A DNA stretch of 40,790 bases from Aquincola tertiaricarbonis (lineage in GTDB: Bacteria; Pseudomonadota; Gammaproteobacteria; Burkholderiales; Burkholderiaceae_C). The translations under genes were made by a program, and so were the position numbers. The notes under the pieces are model-generated. The model made no database searches, was not told where the DNA came from, and was given only the letters and a program-made list of their open reading frames with translations. The stretch is taken from assembly GCF_000969605.1 (NCBI RefSeq), contig NZ_JZUE01000037.1, forward strand, positions 1 through 40,790. Reading direction: 5' to 3'. Below, in pieces: positions 18,337-25,496 of the stretch (its first letter is position 1; the number at the start of each line of letters is the position of its first letter).

Positions 18337-18768
18337 TCAACGCCTCCAGAACGGCGCGCCCTGCAGCGCGTCGTAGTCGGCCAGCGGCCGCTTCTTGTCG
18401 AGCATGAAGGCCGGCATGTCGGCACGCACGAGGCGCAGCGGCTGGTCGATGCCGAACTCGGCATGGAACGCGGCTGCGGCGTGCGCGGCCTCGTCCAGTT
18501 GCTGCAGCAGCGGCACAAGAGCCGCACCGGCAGGCAGCTGCTCCAGCTGGGGGCTCAGCGCGCCGAAGGCGGCACATGCGCCCGGCAACTGGTCCACCAG
18601 GAGATAGCGGCGGTAGAGGCGGTCGGTCACGAGCTCGGGCGGCACTTGCGCGGGCCACAGCAACCCGGGCGTGGCCACGGCCTGGAAGAAGGCTTCGACC
18701 TGCGAAGGCATGCCCAGCAACAGCAGCGTGTGGCCCCCGAGCACACCGATGAGCGACTGTGTGGTCAC
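18337..18768 (-). CDS. Unassigned small protein (143 aa) near the effector genes
   Basis: The product is a mixed alpha/beta protein with no recognised domain. It has a hydrophobic opening (SLIGVLGGHTLLLLGMP), then VTDRLYRRYLLVDQLPGACAAF and a closing FMLDKKRPLADYDALQGAPFW. The start is uncertain. I chose GTG at 18768, 16 bases after the upstream stop; no clear ribosome binding site is visible, and another in-frame GTG lies downstream. It sits between the TPR genes and the unassigned 563-residue gene. An immunity protein, chaperone or T6SS accessory role is possible from its place alone. Confidence 0.6.
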   Translation of the reverse strand: MTTQSLIGVLGGHTLLLLGMPSQVEAFFQAVATPGLLWPAQVPPELVTDRLYRRYLLVDQLPGACAAFGALSPQLEQLPAGAALVPLLQQLDEAAHAAAAFHAEFGIDQPLRLVRADMPAFMLDKKRPLADYDALQGAPFWRR

Positions 18769-18784
18769 GGGTGGCTGCGTGGCG

Positions 18785-19219
18785 TCAATCCACCAGGCCG
18801 GCCTGGCGCAGCAGGCCGAGCCAGCCTTCGCCGCCGGGCTCGGCGTGGAAGATGTCTTCGCCATCCAGCATGTAGGCGCGCAGCAGGTGCTCGCGTGCTT
18901 CGGCCTCCTGGCCCAGGCGGCTGCTGGCCTGGCCCAGCCGGTAGTGCACGAAGGGGTTCTCCTGCGCGCCGGGGCCGTTGAGTGCGTCGAGCAGCGCGGC
19001 ACGCGCGGCCGCGAAGTTGCCCAGCTGGAAATAGGCGTCGCCAATGGCGGTCTGCAGCCAGGTCCAGGCCTCCCATTGCACCGCCGGGGGCGGCAGCAGT
19101 TCGAGCGCAGCCTGCCAGGCCGAGATGGCGGCCGCCTGCCGGCCAGCGTCGAAGTGCTGGTTGCCTTGTTCCGACAGAACTTCGATCCGCTGATGCAGGG
19201 CATCGGGCAGCGAGTTCAT
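18785..19219 (-). CDS. TPR-like protein (144 aa), candidate immunity or chaperone protein
   Basis: The 144-residue all-helical product contains TPR-type helix pairs: GNQHFDAGRQAAAISAWQAA (about 19-38), GDAYFQLGNFAAARAALLDA and YRLGQASSRLGQEAEAREHL, followed by RAYMLDGEDIFH. I recall similar short TPR proteins with an AYM-x-x-GE-x-IF ending next to polymorphic toxin genes in other genomes, where they are proposed as immunity proteins. That resemblance is from memory. Its ATG overlaps the stop of the other TPR gene (ATGA), so the two are coupled. No signal peptide is present, which fits protection against a toxin acting in the cytoplasm. Confidence 0.78.
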   Translation of the reverse strand: MNSLPDALHQRIEVLSEQGNQHFDAGRQAAAISAWQAALELLPPPAVQWEAWTWLQTAIGDAYFQLGNFAAARAALLDALNGPGAQENPFVHYRLGQASSRLGQEAEAREHLLRAYMLDGEDIFHAEPGGEGWLGLLRQAGLVD

Positions 19220-19674
19220 GGCTTGGATGCGCCGCCGGCGCGCTGCAGGTAGAACTTCAGGTACTTCGGGTCCTCGTCCTGGAAGGGCCGGCGCTTGAAG
19301 CGCTTGTACAGCGCCTGGAAGCGCTGGAAGGCCGTGTCGAGGTCACCGGTCTCGTAGGCCAGTGCGGCGCCGATGAAATCAGCTTCCGAAGCATCGGGCC
19401 CGGGGCCGTAGGCCTCGCGCATGCGTTCGAGCCAGAGGGCGGCCTTGTCGAACTGCCGGGTTTGCATGAAGAACGCCACCAGTCCCGACGCCATCGACTG
19501 CGCATGGCCATGTGCGGGCTTGGGCTCCGGGATCAACGCCCAGGCGGCCAGGAACTCTGCCTCGGCCTGTGGCAGGTCGCCGGCGGCCCAGGCCGCACGG
19601 CCTTGGCTGGCATGGGTTTGCAGGGCCTGCAAGGCGGCGTCGGACAAGGGGATGGGTGCGGGGGATGAGGTCAT
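19216..19674 (-). CDS. TPR-like protein (152 aa), candidate immunity protein for the upstream effector
   Basis: The 152-residue helical product has TPR-like units (GRAAWAAGDLPQAEAEFLAA, then FMQTRQFDKAALWLERM and YETGDLDTAFQRFQALYKRF) and ends with EDPKYLKFYLQ. It begins only nine bases after the stop of the candidate nuclease effector, the usual place for a cognate immunity gene in T6SS cargo modules. No signal peptide is visible, so it would act in the cytoplasm, matching a DNA- or RNA-cutting toxin. The pairing is inferred from order and spacing. A cargo chaperone role is the main alternative. Confidence 0.8.
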   Translation of the reverse strand: MTSSPAPIPLSDAALQALQTHASQGRAAWAAGDLPQAEAEFLAAWALIPEPKPAHGHAQSMASGLVAFFMQTRQFDKAALWLERMREAYGPGPDASEADFIGAALAYETGDLDTAFQRFQALYKRFKRRPFQDEDPKYLKFYLQRAGGASKP

Positions 19675-19683
19675 CGGCGGGCT

Positions 19684-20955
19684 TCACTTCAACGGCGGCA
19701 GGTAGCGCTCGGTCTGGCCCAGCACGGCACCCGCCGAGCGATTGAGCCGGTAGTAGTCCAGAGTGTAGTTATCGGGGTTCAGCATGAACTCGCGCACCTC
19801 CGGCGACTTGGCGCCGAACTGGCGCAGGTGCTGGTTCCATTGCGTGACCGCGTCCTTGCCGGCCACATGCGTCATGTCGGCCTTGGCCAGCGGTTGCCAG
19901 CTGCCGTCGCTGGCCAGGATCTCCGGCTTGCCGGTGATCAGGTTGTCGCGCAGCGTGCCGTCGGTCCGCATGCGGGCCTGCACCTGCCGGCCGGTGGCCG
20001 AGTCCTTGCCCGGCGTGCGACCCATGTAGCGCGTGCGCGCGCTTTGCGGCCGGCCGGCCGCGGCGGGGGCCGGCGTGGGCGCCGGCGCGGGCGGGGGCGG
20101 TGCCGCCGGGCGCAACTGGGAAGGTGTGCTGGTCGCGCTGCCACCCGCCGCGCCGCCGCTGCCGCCGCTTTGCGGGCGCAGCCGCGGGTTGCGCAGCAGC
20201 GACTGCGCATTGGCCGCCACCCAGTCGGCGAAGCCGGCGCCCAGGCGGCTGCTGCGCAGCGCGGCGATGAGTTCGTCGGCCGAGCCGGCCGCGCGTGCGC
20301 TGGCGCCGGTGGCCTGGCCCATCGTCAGCCGCGCCACGATGGCCATCAGGATCAGCATCATCAGCCGCGCCACTGCATCGGCCATCAGCCGGCCGGCGGC
20401 CTGCACGTCGGCATCGCGGCGCGGCGTGCCGTGCGCGTCCCAGGCCAGGCGCACCGCCTGCATCACCATGCCGCTGACCTCGCCCAGCCCGCGGCCGATG
20501 GCCGCCGCCAGGAAGCCCAGGCCCAGCCACGCCAGCACCGCGATGCCCACGTCGGTGCCCAGCGTGGCACCGGCCGCCGCACCGGGCACCGCGCCCACGC
20601 CACCGGCCAGCGCGCCCACCGCGGCGCCGATGGCGCCACCCAGCGCGGCCGAGGCGCCGACCACCGCCATCATCATCAGCAGGCCGGGCAGCAGGCCTTC
20701 GATCAAGGACTGCAGCTGGTAGCCGGTCTCGCGCAGGATGGCGGCCGGTGCCTCGCGGGCGCCGAGCGCGGCGGCCTCCTGCACGCAGGCGGCGCGGCGC
20801 CACAGCACCAGCGGATCGAGCCCGCTGGCGGCGCCGGCCTGCACCGCCACCAGCGCGCCGGGCAGCGCAGCGGGTGCGCGCTGCAGGGTGCCGTCCTGCG
20901 TGAACAGCGTCTGCTGCGCGCCGCAGGTGGGGCCGGCAAGGCGGTACTGGGCCAT
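19684..20955 (-). CDS. Candidate T6SS effector: glycine-zipper N-terminal region plus C-terminal HNH/endonuclease VII-like toxin domain
   Basis: The 423-residue product follows vgrG by 27 bases. The N-terminal half has a hydrophobic, glycine-zipper region (about 85-165, with repeated GxxxG/A spacing) and a helix at 195-212, like the trafficking region I know from T6SS effectors (possibly DUF6861). A Pro/Ala linker (280-305) leads to a compact polar C-terminal domain (about 306-423). This domain contains TGRQVQARM, SDGSWQPL, ADMTH (D360, H363), WNQH, GAKSPEVREFML, NPDNYTLD and LNRSAGA (N405, R406), ending in YLPPL. The pattern fits HNH/endonuclease VII-fold polymorphic toxins; I cannot assign the exact Pfam family. 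Two TPR genes follow as candidate immunity genes. No signal peptide or PAAR domain is seen. Confidence 0.78.
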   Translation of the reverse strand: MAQYRLAGPTCGAQQTLFTQDGTLQRAPAALPGALVAVQAGAASGLDPLVLWRRAACVQEAAALGAREAPAAILRETGYQLQSLIEGLLPGLLMMMAVVGASAALGGAIGAAVGALAGGVGAVPGAAAGATLGTDVGIAVLAWLGLGFLAAAIGRGLGEVSGMVMQAVRLAWDAHGTPRRDADVQAAGRLMADAVARLMMLILMAIVARLTMGQATGASARAAGSADELIAALRSSRLGAGFADWVAANAQSLLRNPRLRPQSGGSGGAAGGSATSTPSQLRPAAPPPPAPAPTPAPAAAGRPQSARTRYMGRTPGKDSATGRQVQARMRTDGTLRDNLITGKPEILASDGSWQPLAKADMTHVAGKDAVTQWNQHLRQFGAKSPEVREFMLNPDNYTLDYYRLNRSAGAVLGQTERYLPPLK

Positions 20956-20982
20956 CTCAGGCGCCGCGGCGGGCCGGGTGCA

Positions 20983-23034
20983 TCAGGCCAGCGGATCGGT
21001 GGGGGCCTCGGGCGCCTCGGGTGCCTGGATGGCCTCGGGCGTCTTGGGGCTCGCGCCGTTGCCGGCGCCGGGACCGCCGCCGGAGTTGATGAGCACCATG
21101 GCGCCGGTGATGGCCACGTTGGCCGGGCCGATGACCACCGAGCCGCCGCCGCACTTCAGCGTGAGCATGGCGCCCGCCTCGATCACCACGTTGGCACCGC
21201 CCTTGATGTGCACATTGGCCGCGGCCTCTACGCCCAGGTTGGCGCCCACCTTCTGCACCATGTCCGCGCCCGACTTGGCCGACACCGCCGCCCCCGACTC
21301 CAGCACCAGGTCGCCTGTGACCTTCAGGCCGTAGGCGCCGCCCACCTGGTTGGCGCTCTTGCCGGTGATGTCCAGGCTCTGGTCGCCGCCCACGCTTTCC
21401 TTGCGGTGGTTGCCGATCTTGCGCTGCACGTCGTTCTTGATCTCTTCCTTCTGGTCGTTGGTGACGATGCGGAACTCGTCGTTGCCCACCCAGACGGCCT
21501 TGTCGTTCTTCACGTACTGGTAGAAGTCCTTCTCGGCCTGGAACCACACGTATTCGTTGTCCTTCTTGTCCTCGAAGCGCAGCTCGTTGAAGTTGGACAC
21601 CGCGCCGCCGGTGGTCGACATGCTGCGCACGGTGGACACGGTCTTGTTGGCCGGCAGCGCATAGGGCACCGTCTGCGTCGCGTTGTAGACGCGGCCGGTG
21701 ACCAGCGGCCGGTCGGGGTCGCCCTCGATGAAGTCGACCACTACCTCCTGCCCGATGCGCGGCAGCGCGATCATCCCGAAGCCCTTGCCCGCCATCGGAT
21801 GCGACACGCGCACCCAGCAGGAGCTGTTCTCGTTCCGCTGGTCCAGCCGGTCCCAGTGGAAATGCAGCTTCACGCGGCCATGCTCGTCGGTGTCGATCTC
21901 CTCGCCCGAGGTGCCCACCACCACCGCCGTCTGCGGCCCCGGCACCGTGGGCTTGGGCGTGATGCGCGGCGGCCGGTATACCGTGCTGCCGGGCACGGCG
22001 GTGAAGCTGCAGCGGAACCAGGACGAGGCCTGGCCGGATTCCTGGTCGGTGAAGCCGGCGTCGATGCGGGTGGACACCAGCACATGCTCGGCGTTCTCGG
22101 CATCGCGAGGATGGTCTTGCAGCGTGAAGCGGCTGCCGGTGGCCAGGCCGCGCACATTGCCCGAGCCCGACTTGCGTACCGCGGCGGCGGCCAGCTCGTC
22201 CAGCCGCAGCGCGGCATAGCGGTCGCCGTCGGCGCTGGTCTGGTAGTCGCCCGGCGGGTCGTAGTGTTCCAGCGCGCCGTCGGCCCCGGTGCCGTTGCCG
22301 GTGGCCTGGGCCTGCAGCGAGGTGTCGGGCGTGGTGAAGTTGTAGTCGTCCAGCACCACCTTGCCGGTGTGCACCTCCAGGCTGCTGCGCCATTCGGTGA
22401 TGGCTTCCAGCTCCAGCATGCCGTCCAGCGATTCACGGAAGGGCACGGTCTCGTGGCCGGGGTAGGGCGTGTGCGCGGACATCGCATCCACGATCACCAG
22501 CGTGTGGTTGGCCTCGGTGTGCTCGAAGAAGTAGTACAGGCCTTCCTGCTCCATCAGCCGGCTGACGAAGTTGAAGTCCGACTCGCGGTACTGCACGCAG
22601 TACTCGTAGGTGGGCAGCGTGGTGCCGAGGTCGAAGCGCACGCTGTGCACATAGGCGCTGAACACGTCGGCCAGGATCTGCTGCGCCGTCTTGCCCTGGA
22701 AGATGCGCGTGTCCGCCCGCCGCGTCAGCAGCCACAGCCACGGCCGCAGCACCAGCCGCGCCGCCAGCAGCCTGCCAGCCACGCCGTCGATGCCCGTCGA
22801 CGCCACCACGCCGTGGAAGTGCCGCGCGCCATCGTCCGCCAGCCGCAGCGTGACGTGTGCCGGCTGGCCCAGCAGGCTGTCCAGGTCCACCGAGGGATCG
22901 TCCGCCAGCGCGGCGACGTGGAACTCGAATGGACGGCCCAGTTCCTCGTGGGCGGACAGGCTGCGCACCCGCAGCACGTCCTCGCCCAGCGGCGTGGTGA
23001 GCGTCATCAGCGGCGTGGCGCTGGCTTCAGGCAT
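20983..23034 (-). CDS. vgrG: T6SS spike protein VgrG (TssI)
   Basis: The 683-residue product forms the trimeric spike that caps the Hcp tube. The N-terminal gp27-like part (about 1-390) includes GRPFEFHVAAL, YCVQYRESDFNFVSRLMEQ and GLYYFFEH. The gp5-like OB region has DEHGRVKLHFHWDR and SCWVRVSHPMAGKGFG, then IPRIG-type residues (LPRIGQEVVVDFIEGDPDRP). The C-terminal part is a glycine- and valine-rich beta-helix (about 560-655) with a short Pro/Glu-rich tail and no added enzymatic domain. Its start overlaps the 3' end of the methyltransferase gene by eight bases. The candidate nuclease effector follows directly and is the likely cargo. Confidence 0.96.
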   Translation of the reverse strand: MPEASATPLMTLTTPLGEDVLRVRSLSAHEELGRPFEFHVAALADDPSVDLDSLLGQPAHVTLRLADDGARHFHGVVASTGIDGVAGRLLAARLVLRPWLWLLTRRADTRIFQGKTAQQILADVFSAYVHSVRFDLGTTLPTYEYCVQYRESDFNFVSRLMEQEGLYYFFEHTEANHTLVIVDAMSAHTPYPGHETVPFRESLDGMLELEAITEWRSSLEVHTGKVVLDDYNFTTPDTSLQAQATGNGTGADGALEHYDPPGDYQTSADGDRYAALRLDELAAAAVRKSGSGNVRGLATGSRFTLQDHPRDAENAEHVLVSTRIDAGFTDQESGQASSWFRCSFTAVPGSTVYRPPRITPKPTVPGPQTAVVVGTSGEEIDTDEHGRVKLHFHWDRLDQRNENSSCWVRVSHPMAGKGFGMIALPRIGQEVVVDFIEGDPDRPLVTGRVYNATQTVPYALPANKTVSTVRSMSTTGGAVSNFNELRFEDKKDNEYVWFQAEKDFYQYVKNDKAVWVGNDEFRIVTNDQKEEIKNDVQRKIGNHRKESVGGDQSLDITGKSANQVGGAYGLKVTGDLVLESGAAVSAKSGADMVQKVGANLGVEAAANVHIKGGANVVIEAGAMLTLKCGGGSVVIGPANVAITGAMVLINSGGGPGAGNGASPKTPEAIQAPEAPEAPTDPLA

Positions 23035-24364
23035 CTTGTCTCCGGGAGGTCACCAGCCAGCCCGCCACCTGCTGGCCGGCTTCCTTGCGCAGCGCCACCG
23101 AGGCGAGCTGCACATGCGCCAGGCCGGCAGCCGCCAGGCTGCGCTGCACATAGTCCTGCGTGTGGCTGTAGCGGCCGTGCGGCTCCAGCAGGTGGTCGGC
23201 GCCGGCGCTGCGCGCCTCCACCGTGAACACCAGCAGGCCACCGGGCCGCAGGCTGCGCGCGGCCGCACCCAGCACCTCGTCCAGCCGGCCGAAATAACAC
23301 AGCGTGTCGGCCGAGACGATGACGTGGAAGGCCGACGGATGGGCGGCCAGCCAGGTGGTGAGCTCGGCGGCCTGCAGACTGTCATAACCGCCGCGCAGGC
23401 GGGCCTGCGCCAGCATGCCGGGCGACAGGTCCACGCCCACCAGCCGGCGGGCATAGGGCCGCAGATGCTGTGCGCACAGGCCGGTGCCGCAGCCGGCATC
23501 CAGCACGTCCAGCGTGGGCTTGGCCGGCGGGGCGCCCAGCGCCTCGGCCAGCGCATCGCCCACCAACTGCGGCGCGCGGTACTCCAGCGCGGTCAACCGC
23601 TCGTCGAAGCTGCCGGCGAAGCTGTCGAACACGTCGACCACGTAGTCGTTGGGCGCCCGCTCGGGCACGCCGTCGCCGGTGACGGCCGCCAGGTGGTGGC
23701 GGGCCTGCACGCTGTCGGGCTCCACCGCCAGCCATTCGCGGAACACGCCGGCCGCCTCGGCCAGCCGGCCGGCCTGCGCATAGACGATGCCCAGCAGCCG
23801 CCGCGAGCGCGTGTCCTGCGGCTTGAGTTCCAGCGTGCGCGCGAAGTGCACATAGGCCTCGGGCAGCCGGCCCACGCGCGACAGCAGCGAAGCCAGGTTG
23901 AAGTGCGCGTCGGCGTAGTCGGCGTTGCGCTCGAGCACGGTGCGCAGCGAGGCCTCGGCCTCGTCGAAGCGCCTGAGCCGCATCAGCATGCAGCCCAGGT
24001 TGTTCAGCACGTCGAGGTTGCCGGGGTCGAGGTCGAAGCTGCGCTCATAGGCATCGGCCGCCTCCTGGCCGCGGCCGGCGTCCAGCAGCGCATTGCCCAG
24101 GTTGTTCTGCCAGGCCGCCACCGTCGGGTCCAGCCGTACCGACTCCTGCAGCAGCGGCAGCGCCTCGGCCCGCTGGCCGCGCTGGTGCAGCAGCATGCCC
24201 AGGAAGTGCATGGTGTTGGCATCGCCAGGCTGGAAGGCCAGCAGCCGGCGGTAGAGCTTCTCGGCCCCTTCCCAGCGGCCGTCGCGGTGCAGGCCGATGG
24301 CCATGCGCAGCGCCTCGTCGAAGGTCACTTCGGCCTGGGGCGCAGGGGCTGGGGGGCGTTGCAT
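23027..24364 (-). CDS. TPR-repeat protein fused to a class I SAM-dependent methyltransferase
   Basis: The 445-residue product has about six to seven TPR units (about 14-235; for example NNLGNALLDAGRGQEAADAY and NNLGCMLMRLRRFDEAEASL). A class I methyltransferase domain follows (about 250-445), with the SAM-binding motif VLDAGCGTGLCAQHL, an acidic VGVDLSPGM, SADTLCYFGRLDEVL and the ARSLRPGGLLVFTVE strand. The fold and motifs are intact, so it is probably active. The TPR part suggests a protein or large-molecule partner. The gene overlaps vgrG by eight bases, which points to coupled expression with the spike. Methylation of VgrG, an effector or another T6SS part is possible but not shown; small-molecule substrates remain open. 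Confidence 0.88.
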   Translation of the reverse strand: MQRPPAPAPQAEVTFDEALRMAIGLHRDGRWEGAEKLYRRLLAFQPGDANTMHFLGMLLHQRGQRAEALPLLQESVRLDPTVAAWQNNLGNALLDAGRGQEAADAYERSFDLDPGNLDVLNNLGCMLMRLRRFDEAEASLRTVLERNADYADAHFNLASLLSRVGRLPEAYVHFARTLELKPQDTRSRRLLGIVYAQAGRLAEAAGVFREWLAVEPDSVQARHHLAAVTGDGVPERAPNDYVVDVFDSFAGSFDERLTALEYRAPQLVGDALAEALGAPPAKPTLDVLDAGCGTGLCAQHLRPYARRLVGVDLSPGMLAQARLRGGYDSLQAAELTTWLAAHPSAFHVIVSADTLCYFGRLDEVLGAAARSLRPGGLLVFTVEARSAGADHLLEPHGRYSHTQDYVQRSLAAAGLAHVQLASVALRKEAGQQVAGWLVTSRRQDA

Positions 24365-24386
24365 GCCGGCAGCTTCCGCAAGGCGC

Positions 24387-25442
24387 TCAGGCGCGGCGCT
24401 GCAGGTAGTGGCGCACGCCCGGATCGTTGATCAGCACGATCTGCTCGCTGGTCGTCGGGTTGACGAAGTCGTAGCTGATGACGTTGGGCAGGCACATGCG
24501 GTCGCCGCGGCTGGCGGCCACCACCTTCCACTGCGCCTCGTCCGCCTTCTCGGGCTTGTAGGCGAAGTGCTTGACCGAATGCTGCTGCAGCAGCTTGATC
24601 ATCTTCGGTGTGTTGGCATGCGTGCCGCCGGTGAGCTTGAGCGGCGACTTCGGGTCCACGCCGCCCGGGGCCTTGGTGTTGCTTTCCACGTAGCCGCCGG
24701 TCTGCTGCCAGTACAGGAAGAACAGGTGGTCGTCCGGGTGGCAGGCATGTTCGTTGGCTCCCTTCAGGCCGTCGGCGATCACGTCGTTGATCGACACCTT
24801 GCCTTCGAAGCAACCGCAGATCGGCAGGCCGTCGGTGACGTTCTGCCCGTTCGAATACTTGTAGAAGCCGTGGATGCCCTTGGCCTGGTCGATCTGGCTG
24901 TCCTTGTTGCTGCCGATCGTCTTCTTCTTGAAGCCGAACTTCTTGACGTCGAAGATGCAGATGGCCTTGCCGCGCAGGTCGCCGATGCGGGCATTGGCCA
25001 GGTTGCCGTTGCCCTTGTACAGCCGCTTGGCGATGGGATGGTTGAGCACCTCGTCCACGATGCCGGTGGAGCGGTCGGTGTGGGAGATGCGCAGGATGAC
25101 GAATTCGCTCCCCCGTGCGCCCAGGAAGCCGTCCACGTCGTCCAGGATCTTGCGCGAGGTGGCGCCCACGCCCCCCTGGCCGGCCGTCTGGTGGTAGCCG
25201 CGCACCACGCCGCCGTCGGTCTTCAGCCGCACGTCGAAGAAGCGCGAGCCGGCGCGGCACTGCTCGCCGATCGTGCCGCTCTGGGTGATCGAGCGGGACT
25301 TGGACACCACGTACTTGGTGAAGCCGCTCTTGCTGAAGTCGTCGCCGTCGTAGATGGTGGCGTCGTGGCTTCCCGGCATGGTGATGTTCTTCAGCAGCAG
25401 GTCGTCGCGCAGGGTGGCTGACCAAAGCGTGAGGTCGATCAT
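24387..25442 (-). CDS. PI-PLC-like phosphodiesterase, candidate T6SS phospholipase effector
   Basis: The 351-residue product has the active-site layout of bacterial phosphatidylinositol-specific phospholipase C (PLC-X fold). It shows MPGSHDA with H26 and D27, RFFDVRL with D70 and R72, and YHQ with H84. In the Bacillus enzymes the matching residues are H32, D33, D67, R69 and H82, so order and spacing agree well. There is no signal peptide or membrane segment, as expected for T6SS cargo delivered through Hcp/VgrG. A 60-base sample (24781-24840) is about 62% G+C against about 72% in a neighbouring gene sample, and lysine is unusually common, suggesting recent transfer. GGGAG precedes the ATG. 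No partner immunity gene is obvious. The substrate is unknown. Confidence 0.85.
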   Translation of the reverse strand: MIDLTLWSATLRDDLLLKNITMPGSHDATIYDGDDFSKSGFTKYVVSKSRSITQSGTIGEQCRAGSRFFDVRLKTDGGVVRGYHQTAGQGGVGATSRKILDDVDGFLGARGSEFVILRISHTDRSTGIVDEVLNHPIAKRLYKGNGNLANARIGDLRGKAICIFDVKKFGFKKKTIGSNKDSQIDQAKGIHGFYKYSNGQNVTDGLPICGCFEGKVSINDVIADGLKGANEHACHPDDHLFFLYWQQTGGYVESNTKAPGGVDPKSPLKLTGGTHANTPKMIKLLQQHSVKHFAYKPEKADEAQWKVVAASRGDRMCLPNVISYDFVNPTTSEQIVLINDPGVRHYLQRRA

Positions 25443-25496
25443 GTCAGTGGAACTCCCGTGGGGGTGGCTGTGCAGGACTGGTATGCGGGCCAGCGG

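Noticed and set aside
19828-23226. 1132-codon plus-strand frame opposite the effector and vgrG
   Set aside because: The translation is His/Arg/Ala-rich with no signal or domain, and vgrG and effector motifs lie in the other strand.
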